Assembly: GCF_900215315.1 (NCBI RefSeq)
Contig: NZ_OBEB01000011.1
Location: 1 to 64,000 of the forward strand
Reading direction: 5' to 3'
Origin: Arsukibacterium tuosuense
GTDB taxonomy: Bacteria > Pseudomonadota > Gammaproteobacteria > Enterobacterales > Alteromonadaceae
DNA: 64,000 nt
Shown here: positions 1 to 8,517 of the stretch, piece by piece
Numbering within the stretch: the stretch's first letter is position 1
How the letters are laid out: each line of letters opens with the position of its first letter
The notes under the pieces: generated by a model
What the model was told of the DNA's origin: nothing
Database searches by the model: none
The model's input: the letters and a program-made list of their open reading frames with translations, nothing else
Position numbers and translations under genes: made by a program

Positions 1-521
1 AGGTTATTGGTTTACAAGGAATAAAAGAGACGCGCACTTAACCGTGCGCGCGGGTTTGGTTACGCTGTTGACTCCGAGAGGCTAATGGGTGACCCTAATT
101 TATACTGACAACACAACAGAATTTTGCCACTTGCCCGTCCCACTTTAGCAAAGGGGGACCACAGGGGGATTTGTGCTTTACCCCATTTATAAATTAATTG
201 TGTTCTGACCCCAATTTATTTGGTGGGGAGATTGCCCTGCAATTTGTCGGATTTTTGGCCACTGCTACGATCAATCAACAGGATCCTGCGATCAAAATCT
301 GGCCCTTTTAGCAAAACAAGCGCAAAATAAGTTTTAAAACTAATACCTTTGTACTATTAAAAAGTGTTGCCGCAATAGCCAGAAAAAATTTATTTTTCTA
401 ATAGCAATAATGGCTTAGATATTTTTCGTTCATTTATTAACAATTAACTTGCGCTACCCTGAAAAATCACCAAAATAGACGGTAGCCCAACGGCTAATTA
501 AATCCTCAGGAGATGTACAAA
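1..521. other. Non-coding region upstream of pilA
   Basis: No convincing gene is seen here. A perfect 7-bp inverted repeat, CGCGCAC at 31-37 and GTGCGCG at 44-50 with a 6-base loop, could be the end of an upstream transcript, but no T-tract follows it. A GG-N10-GC pair at 222-235 (TGG at 221-223, TTGC at 232-235) loosely resembles a sigma-54 promoter, which often drives pilA, but it is about 290 bases from the pilA start. The DNA turns AT-rich from about 300. No clear sigma-70 promoter was identified. Confidence 0.5.
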
Positions 522-968
522 ATGATTAATTTACAACGTGCCAAACAACAAGGTTTTACCTTGATTGAATTAATGATCGTGGTAGCGATTATCGGTATTC
601 TGGCTGCAGTAGCATTGCCAGCTTATCAAGACTACACTATTCGCGGCCGCATGGCTGAACCAATAAGCTTAGCTTCTGCAGCCCGTTCTACTGTAACTGA
701 AAACATTGCAAACGCAAATGCGATTGCTGTTGGCAGTTGTCGTGGCGTTACCGATATTACAGTACCAACTACTAACACCACGTCTCTAACTTGCACAGAC
801 GCCTCTGGTGTTATTACTGTAATTTCAACTGCAGCAGCAGGCTCAGTTACTGTTGCATTAACTCCTGCGTTTGCTGCTGGTGACCCAGAAATCAACTGGA
901 CATGTACTGTTGGTGATGCAGATGACTTCAAATATGTTCCTGCAGAGTGCCGCACAGTAACTCCTTAA
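522..968 (+). CDS. pilA: Type IV major pilin PilA (class IVa prepilin)
   Basis: Structural subunit of the type IV pilus. The 148-residue prepilin has an 11-residue leader ending in Gly11, then Phe12-T-L-I-E16, the prepilin peptidase site with the conserved Glu5 of the mature protein, and a hydrophobic N-terminal helix. Cys128 and Cys143 near the C-terminus fit the disulfide-bounded D-region, and a second pair is Cys73/Cys91. An upstream in-frame ATG at 513 touches the AGGAG at 508-512, so the ATG at 522, nine bases from that AGGAG, is the better start. pilB, pilC and pilD follow after a terminator, so pilA is probably transcribed separately and strongly. Confidence 0.95.
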   Translation: MINLQRAKQQGFTLIELMIVVAIIGILAAVALPAYQDYTIRGRMAEPISLASAARSTVTENIANANAIAVGSCRGVTDITVPTTNTTSLTCTDASGVITVISTAAAGSVTVALTPAFAAGDPEINWTCTVGDADDFKYVPAECRTVTP

Positions 969-992
969 TATTTTAGTTGTTTCGAAACAAAA

Positions 993-1017
993 ACCAGCCT
1001 CAGTGGCTGGTTTTTTT
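993..1017 (+). terminator. Rho-independent terminator after pilA
   Basis: Stem ACCAGCC/GGCTGGT with a 5-base loop, followed by a run of seven T. It begins about 25 bases after the pilA stop and separates the abundant pilin message from pilBCD. Confidence 0.9.
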
Positions 1018-1132
1018 GGGCGCTAATATTTAATATTTAAGCTAATTATCCTAAAACTTGAATAAGCGCTAAATGCTGGCATAATCAAAGCATTCCTTAA
1101 AACTCAAATAATCATCAGGATAATTTTGCTGT

Positions 1133-2827
1133 ATGGCGGTTAATGCAAATTCCACCTTATTAAAACGCTTATTGCAGCAGGGCATTATCGATAGCGATAA
1201 GGCCACTAAGGCTATTAGCGAAAAAAGCGGTAATTACCGCACCCTGCCGGAACTATTAGTTAATGAGAAGTTAATAGGTTCGGCACGCCTGGCCGAGTTG
1301 GCTACTCAGGTTAGCTCAGCGTTAAGTATTGATCTCGATTATTATGACCTGGAGTCGGTACCGGAAGACTTGCGTAATGAAAAGCTAATCCGCAAAAACG
1401 ATATGCTGCCGCTCTCCAAGCGCGGCCGCAATATGTACCTGGCAGTGATTGACCCCACCAATATTGCGGCGATTGAAGATTTTGAATTTAATACCGGCCT
1501 TAATGCTGAAGTAGTCGTAGTTGAATTTGATAAGCTGCAAAAGCTGATTGAAAAGCTATTTGACAGCAGCTTTAATATGGCCGGCGATGCCGCCGACTGG
1601 GACTTAGGTTCTATGGGCATTGTCGAGGAAGAAGAGGACGATGGCGGGGTCACAGCAGATAAAGACGACCAGCCGATTATTGCCTTTATTAATAAAATGC
1701 TGCTGGATGCCATTCGTAAGGGCGCGTCAGATCTGCACTTTGAGCCCTATGAGAAAATGTACCGCATTCGCTTTCGCATCGACGGTATTCTTAATGAAGT
1801 GGCCAACCCGCCGGTGGCGCTGGCCAGCCGGCTGTCAGCCCGCTTAAAGGTAATGTCGCGGCTCGATATCGCCGAGAAGCGGGTACCGCAGGATGGCCGG
1901 ATTAAACTAAAGCTCTCGGCTAAAAAATCGATCGACTTCCGGGTTAGCAGCCTGCCCACCCTCTGGGGCGAGAAAATTGTAATGCGGATCCTCGATTCCG
2001 ACAGCGCCATGCTGGGCATCGATGTATTAGGCTATGAAGATATTCAGAAGCAGCGCTATTTAGCCGCGCTGGCCCAGCCCCAGGGCATGATATTAGTCAC
2101 CGGCCCGACCGGTAGCGGTAAAACGGTGTCCTTGTATACCGGCCTGGCCATTCTTAATACCAGCGAAACCAATATTTCCACCGCTGAAGACCCGGTCGAA
2201 ATTAACTTAACCGGGATTAACCAGGTCCAGGTAAACCCGCGCGCCGGCTTAACCTTTGCTACGGCGTTAAAATCATTCTTACGCCAGGACCCGGATGTGG
2301 TGATGGTCGGTGAGATCCGCGATTTGGAAACCGCCGAAATAGCCATTAAAGCAGCCCAGACCGGTCACTTAGTCTTATCAACCCTGCACACTAACTCGGC
2401 CCCGGAAACCCTGACCCGCTTACTCAATATGGGCGTACCGGCCTATAACGTCGCCAGTTCGGTTAGCTTAATTATTGCCCAGCGCCTGGCGCGGCGCCTT
2501 TGCCCGCAATGTAAAGCGCCGGAGCATTTACCGGAGCAGGAACTACTGCGCCAGGGCTTTACCGAAGATCAATTGGCTAGTATTACCATTTTTAAACCGG
2601 TCGGTTGTGACCATTGCACAAACGGCTATAAAGGCCGGGTTGGTATTTACGAAGTCATGCCAATCAGCGGTAAAATGGCCGATATTATTATGGCCGATGG
2701 TAATTCCTTAGATATTGCCACCCAGGCGGCGAAAGAAGGCATTAATAATTTACGCCAGTCGGGATTAATTAAAGCCGCCGCCGGAGTAACCAGCCTGGCT
2801 GAAGTAAACCGGGTGACCAAGGGCTAG
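1133..2827 (+). CDS. pilB: Type IV pilus assembly ATPase PilB
   Basis: Cytoplasmic hexameric ATPase that powers pilus extension. The 564-residue protein has an N-terminal MshE/T2SSE-N domain, then the GspE/PilB ATPase with Walker A GPTGSGKT at 324-331, the Walker B region DPDVVMVGEIRD and the His box around HLVLSTLHTN. A tetracysteine zinc site lies at C457-x2-C460 and C492-x2-C495, as in other PilB proteins. A CAGGA precedes the ATG by about 12 bases. It is the first gene of pilBCD. Confidence 0.97.
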   Translation: MAVNANSTLLKRLLQQGIIDSDKATKAISEKSGNYRTLPELLVNEKLIGSARLAELATQVSSALSIDLDYYDLESVPEDLRNEKLIRKNDMLPLSKRGRNMYLAVIDPTNIAAIEDFEFNTGLNAEVVVVEFDKLQKLIEKLFDSSFNMAGDAADWDLGSMGIVEEEEDDGGVTADKDDQPIIAFINKMLLDAIRKGASDLHFEPYEKMYRIRFRIDGILNEVANPPVALASRLSARLKVMSRLDIAEKRVPQDGRIKLKLSAKKSIDFRVSSLPTLWGEKIVMRILDSDSAMLGIDVLGYEDIQKQRYLAALAQPQGMILVTGPTGSGKTVSLYTGLAILNTSETNISTAEDPVEINLTGINQVQVNPRAGLTFATALKSFLRQDPDVVMVGEIRDLETAEIAIKAAQTGHLVLSTLHTNSAPETLTRLLNMGVPAYNVASSVSLIIAQRLARRLCPQCKAPEHLPEQELLRQGFTEDQLASITIFKPVGCDHCTNGYKGRVGIYEVMPISGKMADIIMADGNSLDIATQAAKEGINNLRQSGLIKAAAGVTSLAEVNRVTKG

Positions 2828-2908
2828 TGGCGGGTTTTGACAACGACCGGACACCTAATAAGCTGAATTTTACATAGGGCGTAGTAACGCCGCAACAGGA
2901 TAAACAGT

Positions 2909-4138
2909 ATGGCTCAGGCACAAAAACTTAAAATTAAAGAGCTGGAAATTTACCAATATAAAGGGGTAAACCGTCGCGGTAAAAAAGCCGATGGCGAACT
3001 GAAAGGCAATAGTATTGCCGAAGTAAAAGCCCTGCTCCGTCAACAGGGTATTACCCCGTCCCGGGTTAAACGTAAGCCAAAATCACTATTCAGCAGCGAA
3101 CGAAAAATTACCCCAGCTGATATTGCCGTGGTTACCCGCCAGATATCTACTATGCTTGGTGCCGGCGTGCCGCTGGTGCAAAGCGTCGACCTTATTGCTA
3201 ATGGTTCCGACAATAAAAGCCTGCGCACCTTAATGCAGAAAATTTCGGTAAAAATTCAGGCTGGTTTGCCGTTATCGGAAGTACTGCGCGAGCACCCGAA
3301 GTATTTTGATGAGCTGTACTGCGATTTGGTTAAATCGGGTGAGCAATCCGGTGCCCTTGACCGGATTTTTGACCGTATCGCCATTTATAAAGAAAAAGCC
3401 GAAGCACTAAAATCGAAAATTAAAAAAGCCATGTTCTACCCAATAGCGGTATTGGTAGTGGCTTTTATTGTAACCTCGATTTTATTAATTTTCGTAGTAC
3501 CACAATTTGCCGAGATTTTTGCCGGTTTTGGCGCCCAGCTACCGGCTTTCACCCTGTTTGTACTGGGTATTTCCGAAATGATGCAAGAGTATTGGTGGGT
3601 TGTATTGCTGGGGATTTTTGCAACCGGTTATGTAGTTAAAAGAGCCTACGCCAATAGTTTAAAATTCCGTACCCAGGCAGATGCATTGATTTTAAAAGCC
3701 CCTGTTATTGGTAATATTTTAAATAAGGCGGCAGTAGCGCGCTTTGCCCGCACCCTTTCTACCACCTTTGCCGCCGGGGTGCCATTAATAGAGGCGCTGG
3801 AATCGGCCGCCGGCGCCTCGGGCAATGAAATATACCGCAATGCCATTATGCATGTGCGGGAGGAAGTGTCTTCCGGTACCCAGATGTACCAGGCAATGAA
3901 ACAAACTAAACAATTCCCGGAAATGGTGATTCAGATGGTGTCAATTGGTGAAGAATCCGGTGCCCTGGATGGCATGCTGGAAAAAGTGGCCAATATATAT
4001 GAGCAGGAAGTGGATGATGCCGTCGATGGCTTAACCGCGCTGTTAGAGCCAATGATTATGGCTGTGCTGGGGGTGGTTATTGGTGGTTTAATTATTGCCA
4101 TGTACCTGCCAATTTTCCAGATGGGTTCGATTGTATAA
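2909..4138 (+). CDS. pilC: Type IV pilus inner-membrane platform protein PilC
   Basis: Polytopic inner-membrane protein of the pilus motor platform, thought to couple PilB and PilT to pilin insertion. Its 409 residues contain two T2SSF (GspF) domains, at roughly 75-198 and 278-400, each followed by hydrophobic segments; the protein ends in a long membrane helix. The stop codon overlaps the pilD start (TAATG), which implies translational coupling. Confidence 0.97.
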   Translation: MAQAQKLKIKELEIYQYKGVNRRGKKADGELKGNSIAEVKALLRQQGITPSRVKRKPKSLFSSERKITPADIAVVTRQISTMLGAGVPLVQSVDLIANGSDNKSLRTLMQKISVKIQAGLPLSEVLREHPKYFDELYCDLVKSGEQSGALDRIFDRIAIYKEKAEALKSKIKKAMFYPIAVLVVAFIVTSILLIFVVPQFAEIFAGFGAQLPAFTLFVLGISEMMQEYWWVVLLGIFATGYVVKRAYANSLKFRTQADALILKAPVIGNILNKAAVARFARTLSTTFAAGVPLIEALESAAGASGNEIYRNAIMHVREEVSSGTQMYQAMKQTKQFPEMVIQMVSIGEESGALDGMLEKVANIYEQEVDDAVDGLTALLEPMIMAVLGVVIGGLIIAMYLPIFQMGSIV

Positions 4139-5049
4139 TGGCTGATTTTGCCAGCTATTTAGGCCAGCATAACTGGCTGTTTATTACCTTAGTGGCGCTG
4201 CTGAGTTTACTGATTGGCAGCTTTTTAAATGTACTGGTGTACCGGCTGCCAAAAATGATGGAACGCGAGTGGCAGCAGGAGTATCAGGCTTATTTTCAGG
4301 CAGATGCGGCAGTATCTGCTAAAGCGTCCGCTGCAAATACTAATACCACCAATACACCTGAGCGCTTTAACCTGGCAGTGCCGCGTTCACGCTGCCCCCA
4401 GTGTAATACGCCAATTGCCGCCCGCGATAATATTCCGGTAATCAGTTGGTTGTTATTAAAAGGCCGTTGCCGCCACTGCAAAGCACCAATAAGCAGCCGT
4501 TACCCGGCAGTAGAAGCGTTAACGGCAGTAATGTCGGCCTTAGTGGCCTGGCAATATGGCTTTGGCACCCTGGCCCTTGTGCTGATTTTTGTTACCTGGG
4601 GCTTAATTGCGCTTAGTTTTATTGATATTGATACCATGCTGTTGCCCGACAGCCTGACCCTGCCGCTATTATGGCTGGCCTTAGTATTTAGCCTGACCGA
4701 TTCAGCCTTGGTTAACCCAAGCGAGGCCATTATTGGCGCCGCTGCCGGCTACCTGAGTTTATGGCTGGTGTACTGGGGCTTTAAACTGCTGACCGGTAAG
4801 GAAGGTATGGGCTATGGCGATTTTAAATTGCTGGCCATTTTTGGTGCCCTGCTCGGCTGGCAACAGCTGCCGCTGATTATTTTATTATCATCTGTGGTCG
4901 GTGCGGTAATTGGTGCCAGCATGCTGGCGATTCAGGGCCGCGATAAGGCCACGCCTATTCCGTTTGGCCCTTATATTGCTGCGGCTGGCTTTATTGCCTT
5001 ACTGTGGGGTGAGCAGTTAACCAATGCGTACCTTAGTTACCTTGGCTAG
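4138..5049 (+). CDS. pilD: Prepilin peptidase / N-methyltransferase PilD
   Basis: Membrane aspartyl protease that removes the PilA leader and N-methylates the new Phe1. The 303-residue protein has an N-terminal membrane helix and a cytoplasmic loop with a zinc site (C86-x2-C89, C111-x2-C114), followed by several membrane helices. The catalytic aspartates lie in DIDTMLLPD (about 163-171) and in GMGYGD (D228), matching the GxGD peptidase family. The start overlaps the pilC stop by one base and the end overlaps coaE. Confidence 0.96.
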   Translation: MADFASYLGQHNWLFITLVALLSLLIGSFLNVLVYRLPKMMEREWQQEYQAYFQADAAVSAKASAANTNTTNTPERFNLAVPRSRCPQCNTPIAARDNIPVISWLLLKGRCRHCKAPISSRYPAVEALTAVMSALVAWQYGFGTLALVLIFVTWGLIALSFIDIDTMLLPDSLTLPLLWLALVFSLTDSALVNPSEAIIGAAAGYLSLWLVYWGFKLLTGKEGMGYGDFKLLAIFGALLGWQQLPLIILLSSVVGAVIGASMLAIQGRDKATPIPFGPYIAAAGFIALLWGEQLTNAYLSYLG

Positions 5050-5788
5050 CAGCGGCGCAGTTACCTTGGCGCCTGATACTGTGTCACAAGATCAGGTGTC
5101 GCAAGATCCGCTGTTGCAAGATCCGGAGCTACCTGACAGAAAACGTTTTATTGTCGGCTTAACCGGCGGTATTGGTTCGGGTAAGTCGACCGTCGCACGC
5201 TTGTTTAACCAGCTGGGTATACCGGCGGTCGATGCCGATATTGTTGCCCGGGAAGTTGTTGCCAAAGGCAGCCCGTTACTGGCAAAAATAGTGGACCATT
5301 TCGGGCCTCAGCTGTTAACGCCGCAGCAAACCTTAAACCGGCCACTGCTGCGCCAGTTAATTTTTAACGACCCGGCAGCCAAACAGTGGCTGGATAGCGT
5401 AATGCACCCGGCCATTCGCACTGAGATGCTGCAGCAGTTAGCGAACTTGCCGCCAGCGCCCTATGTGCTGTTAATCGCCCCGCTATTGCTGGAAAATAAG
5501 CTGGATACGCTGGTTAACCGGGTATTAGTGGTAGATATTTCTGAACGAAACCAGCTAAGCCGTACTCTAAGCCGCGATGGGGTAAGTGCACAGCAGGTAC
5601 AGGCGATTATCGCCAGCCAGATCAGCCGGCCAGAACGCTTAGCCTTAGCTGATGATATTATTGATAATAATAGCGAAAGTACTGATATTACAAACGGCGG
5701 CGCAGCCGCCACGCTGCAACCGCAGGTACAGCAGCTACACCAGCGCTATTTAGATTTGGCAAAACATTTGGATCTGACAAAGCGTTAA
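5024..5788 (+). CDS. coaE: Dephospho-CoA kinase CoaE
   Basis: Catalyses the last step of coenzyme A synthesis, phosphorylating the 3'-OH of dephospho-CoA. The P-loop GGIGSGKST follows an IVGLT strand as in all CoaE proteins, and the lid and CoA-binding regions are present. The family usually starts directly at that strand. Here about 40 extra residues precede it, including a small repeat (SQDQ, SQDPLL, QDPELPD) from a degenerate 15-bp DNA repeat at about 5086-5130. GTG codons at 5081 and 5096 are alternative starts. The ATG at 5024 overlaps pilD by 26 bases, with GGTGAG about 10 bases upstream. Function is secure, the start is not. Confidence 0.9.
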   Translation: MRTLVTLASSGAVTLAPDTVSQDQVSQDPLLQDPELPDRKRFIVGLTGGIGSGKSTVARLFNQLGIPAVDADIVAREVVAKGSPLLAKIVDHFGPQLLTPQQTLNRPLLRQLIFNDPAAKQWLDSVMHPAIRTEMLQQLANLPPAPYVLLIAPLLLENKLDTLVNRVLVVDISERNQLSRTLSRDGVSAQQVQAIIASQISRPERLALADDIIDNNSESTDITNGGAAATLQPQVQQLHQRYLDLAKHLDLTKR

Positions 5789-5889
5789 GATCTGGCAGAG
5801 AGTGTAAAGCTGGCGCAGGATCGACAAGTCAATGCAAAGATAACCGGGCCCGCAGGTTCGGTTAAGTTTAAAACAGGCCAATTGTTCTT

Positions 5890-6645
5890 ATGACGAACAC
5901 CACCGACATTATTTACGAGCATCCGCTGAACGAGAAAATCCGCACCTATTTGCGCCTGGAATTTTTGTTTCAACAAGTTCACAGCCAGCTGGCGCTGGCC
6001 GATGAAAACCAGCAACAAAGTTTTTTTACCAGCCTGTTTGCGTTAATTGAGGTACTGGATCGCAACGATATACGCCCCGACTTAATTAAAGATATTGAGC
6101 GCTGTGAAAGCCAGCTGGTAATTTGGTCGCAGCATCCGTCGGTGTCAGATGCTAAATTACAAACGATGCTACAAGCCGCAGTGCGGATGCAATCAGAGCT
6201 GTTACGCTGTGGTAAATTACTGGCTGGTTTAAAAGAAGATAACTTTTTAGCGCCGCTACGCCAGCGTTTCAGTATTCCCGGTGGCTGCTGTTACTTTGAC
6301 ATGCCGCAGCTGCAATACTGGTTTAGTTTACCGCTGGCCGAGCGCCAGGCCCAGGCGGAAGACTGGCTGCAGCAGGTGGCGCTGGCCGAGCAGGCAATCA
6401 GTTATGTATTAACCTTTATTCGTGAGCGCAGCCATTATCAGGATGTGCTGGCCGACAACGGTTTTTATCAGCAAAATGCCGAGCAGTATGAATTACTGCG
6501 GATTAAGTACCCGGCTGGCGAAGGCATTTACCCGACGGTAAGTGGCAATAAGTACCGCTATGCCATTCGTTTTATGCAGCTGGATGCCGACAGCGCCCGC
6601 AGCGCCGCCGCCAAATCACAGCAATTTCAACTGGCTTGTTGTTAA
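5890..6645 (+). CDS. zapD: Cell division protein ZapD (DUF1342)
   Basis: Cytoplasmic protein that bundles FtsZ filaments and stabilises the Z-ring. The 251-residue protein begins IIYEHPLNEKIRTYLRLE and ends FQLACC, both characteristic of ZapD/YacF. It lies in the conserved order coaE-zapD-yacG, about 100 bases after coaE. Its partner FtsZ is encoded about 8 kb away in the dcw cluster. Confidence 0.95.
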   Translation: MTNTTDIIYEHPLNEKIRTYLRLEFLFQQVHSQLALADENQQQSFFTSLFALIEVLDRNDIRPDLIKDIERCESQLVIWSQHPSVSDAKLQTMLQAAVRMQSELLRCGKLLAGLKEDNFLAPLRQRFSIPGGCCYFDMPQLQYWFSLPLAERQAQAEDWLQQVALAEQAISYVLTFIRERSHYQDVLADNGFYQQNAEQYELLRIKYPAGEGIYPTVSGNKYRYAIRFMQLDADSARSAAAKSQQFQLACC

Positions 6646-6719
6646 GCCTGAAGGTAAAACTGAATCCAGCCGAACCTGGCGGATAAAGCTGAGACCATAT
6701 TGCTCTAAGCCGACCGTTG

Positions 6720-6902
6720 AAGCCCCGGACGGGCGGACAAATGCGCAGGGAACGCATTTGAACAGCTTTGCTGGCCCGCAGGGTAAACTTCATGGATGAA
6801 GTTTATAAACGAGCCCCCAGGGATGGGTTTACGGCGTGTCGGCGTGAGCAATGTGGTTGCAGCGTACCTCACTCTCTACTAGGTACAATCGTGCCGGCTC
6901 AC
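6720..6902. repeat. Array of short hairpins between zapD and yacG
   Basis: The 323-base gap between zapD and yacG is dense in inverted repeats. In order: GCCC/GGGC at 6722-6734; AAATGCG/CGCATTT at 6739-6759 with loop CAGGGAA; AAACTTC/GAAGTTT at 6785-6804 with loop ATGGAT; CCC/GGG at 6816-6827 with loop AGGGAT; then a nested element with outer arms GTGAGC 6844-6849 and GCTCAC 6897-6902 and inner arms GTACCT 6864-6869 and AGGTAC 6881-6886. Read on the plus strand, three loops carry A-N-GGA. The layout suggests a dispersed REP-like repeat or a structured RNA; neither can be decided from one copy. A possible yacG -10 (TTATAC) follows at about 6925. Confidence 0.6.
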
Positions 6903-6968
6903 CTGCCTCGAGTCAGCTAATCTGTTATACTTAGCAGCGGATTTTTACGTTTTAAACAGAGTTATGTT

Positions 6969-7202
6969 ATGCCAACTACCGTTAAATGCCCCACTTGCGA
7001 CACCAAAGTTATCTGGGATACCAGTTCAACATTCCGGCCATTTTGTTCTGAGCGCTGCAAACTCATTGATTTAGGTGACTGGGCTGCTGAGAACCATCGC
7101 ATTCCGGATAAAGCACCCATAGATGCTGATTTATCAGAACAATATCTGGCAGAGCTGGAGCAGGAGTTTATTGCCCAGGATAACCAGTTCTTTAAAAACT
7201 AA
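6969..7202 (+). CDS. yacG: DNA gyrase inhibitor YacG (zinc protein)
   Basis: Small zinc protein that binds GyrB and inhibits gyrase in E. coli. The 77 residues carry the CPTCD and CSERCK motifs (C-x2-C and C-x3-C) and the conserved [10 protein letters not shown] segment, followed by an acidic tail. It normally neighbours coaE and zapD, as here, though the hairpin array separates it from zapD and it probably has its own promoter. Confidence 0.95.
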   Translation: MPTTVKCPTCDTKVIWDTSSTFRPFCSERCKLIDLGDWAAENHRIPDKAPIDADLSEQYLAELEQEFIAQDNQFFKN

Positions 7203-7292
7203 ACATTAGCAACCCATCATTTTTCGTCACAAAATTTTACATTTGTATAATAGGTACAACATAAAGCTGCATATTTTCAACAGTTTAGTTAT

Positions 7293-7308
7293 TGGCATGT
7301 TTTGTGCA
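7293..7308 (+). promoter_or_regulatory. Sigma-54 (RpoN) promoter candidate for the PEP-CTERM gene
   Basis: TGGCATG-TTTT-GTGCA matches the -24/-12 consensus TGGCACG-N4-TTGCA with one mismatch in each half, and GG (7294-7295) and GC (7306-7307) are exactly 10 bases apart. Transcription would start near 7319, about 58 bases before the chosen ATG. RpoN with the PrsK/PrsR two-component system is known to drive PEP-CTERM genes in other Proteobacteria. A TATAAT at 7246-7251 lacks a good -35 box. Confidence 0.7.
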
Positions 7309-7376
7309 ATCTGCCTGTGGTTGTAATACGCAGTCGTTGTAATAAACAGATAATGTATAACTTTCAGGATGAAACT

Positions 7377-8381
7377 ATGAAACTTTTAAAACTGGCTGCA
7401 GCAGCAGCCCTATTAGGTATGGCCGGAGCAAGCCAGGCCGCAATGATTATTACCGATGGCAATGTCAGCCTCGGCGTAGATGACCTTGGCCAGCTTAATG
7501 TATCTGGTGGTAACCCTGATGTGACCGGGTTAACGGGTGTTGGCCTGCGCTATATCAGTGATGGCGTGGAATATGAGTCAACCTACCATGGTTGTTTATG
7601 TGAAGGCTGGGGTGTGGCCGCTGATGGCACTTCCGGTTCTGCCAACAATGCTTCAGGTATTGGTGGCCTGAGTCTGGTTAGTTTTGACAGCACGGCTACA
7701 ACAGCTACCTCGGTAACCACCATGGGCGGTTTGTTACAAATTACCCACGATTTTGCCCTGGCGTCAGAAACCGACAACCTGTTCCGGGTTGCCGTTACCA
7801 TCGAAAACATCAGCGGGGCAGATATTGCCAACCTGTTGTACCGCCGCACTTTCGACTGGGATACTTCACCAACACCGTTCAATGAGTTTGTTACTATTGG
7901 TGGTACCGCCGGTGCCAGCGCCGTATTAGGTGCAAATGATAATGGCTTCTGTAGCTCTGACCCACTGGTTACCTGTAATCCAGAAGCGGGCAATAGCGGC
8001 GACTTTACTGCTGGTGGCCCGGATGATATAGGTTCAAACTTCGATTTTGATTTTGGTGCCTTGCTGACTGGCGAAAGCTACACCTTTGAAATTTATTATG
8101 GTGGCGCAGATAACCGCAATGCGGCATTAAGCGCATTAGCCAGTGTCGGTGCTGAAGTTTATTCATTAGGCTGGTCTGGTACCGATGTTGACCAGGATGG
8201 CTTTGGTGATGCCAGCGGCGCTATTACCCCTACCTATATTTTTGGCTTTTCTGGTGTAGGTGGTACCGTTGTTATTGACCCGGACGATCCGGTAGATGTG
8301 CCTGCCCCTGCCAGCCTGTTATTGTTTGCTACTGGCTTTATGGCGCTGTTTGCCCGTCGCCAACGCTATGCTAAGCTGTAA
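7377..8381 (+). CDS. PEP-CTERM sorting-domain protein, exported
   Basis: Exported protein of 334 residues with a signal peptide (MKLLKLAAAAALLGMAGASQA) and a C-terminal sorting tail: VPAPAS, a hydrophobic stretch and RRQRYAKL, the PEP-CTERM architecture processed by exosortase. The body is Gly/Asp-rich and has a CLCEGWG cysteine motif near residue 66; its function is unknown. An ATG at 7302 falls inside the sigma-54 promoter match, so the ATG at 7377, preceded by CAGGA, is the start. Such proteins are generally linked to exopolysaccharide, floc or biofilm. No exosortase gene is present in the window. Confidence 0.85.
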   Translation: MKLLKLAAAAALLGMAGASQAAMIITDGNVSLGVDDLGQLNVSGGNPDVTGLTGVGLRYISDGVEYESTYHGCLCEGWGVAADGTSGSANNASGIGGLSLVSFDSTATTATSVTTMGGLLQITHDFALASETDNLFRVAVTIENISGADIANLLYRRTFDWDTSPTPFNEFVTIGGTAGASAVLGANDNGFCSSDPLVTCNPEAGNSGDFTAGGPDDIGSNFDFDFGALLTGESYTFEIYYGGADNRNAALSALASVGAEVYSLGWSGTDVDQDGFGDASGAITPTYIFGFSGVGGTVVIDPDDPVDVPAPASLLLFATGFMALFARRQRYAKL

Positions 8382-8415
8382 TGCAAACGTTATAAGTACA
8401 ATGCTTTAAACCCTG

Positions 8416-8450
8416 ATAAAGCCTTGCCTTAGCGCAGGGCTTTATTTTTT
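8416..8450 (+). terminator. Rho-independent terminator after the PEP-CTERM gene
   Basis: Arms ATAAAGCC (8416-8423) and GGCTTTAT (8438-8445) with further pairing inside the loop, followed by T residues. It lies 35 bases after the PEP-CTERM stop and isolates that gene from the IalB-family gene. Confidence 0.85.
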
Positions 8451-8517
8451 GACTGAAAGAAACACCGTCAATGGAAAACTCTTTCTGATGGAATCCGCTT
8501 TTTAATGGAATAGTATT

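Noticed and set aside
203-217. TTCTGACCCCAATTT upstream of pilA as a decayed palindrome copy
   Set aside because: Only about ten bases match the family core and no second arm is found.
481-495. Second GG-N10-GC pair just before pilA as a sigma-54 promoter
   Set aside because: Only GG and GC match, and the start site would fall on the ribosome binding site.
6572-6793. Minus-strand reading frame of 73 codons across the zapD end and the hairpin array
   Set aside because: It overlaps the well-supported zapD C-terminus and a hairpin repeat, has no ribosome binding site, and its residues show no domain; treated as chance coding of a repeat.
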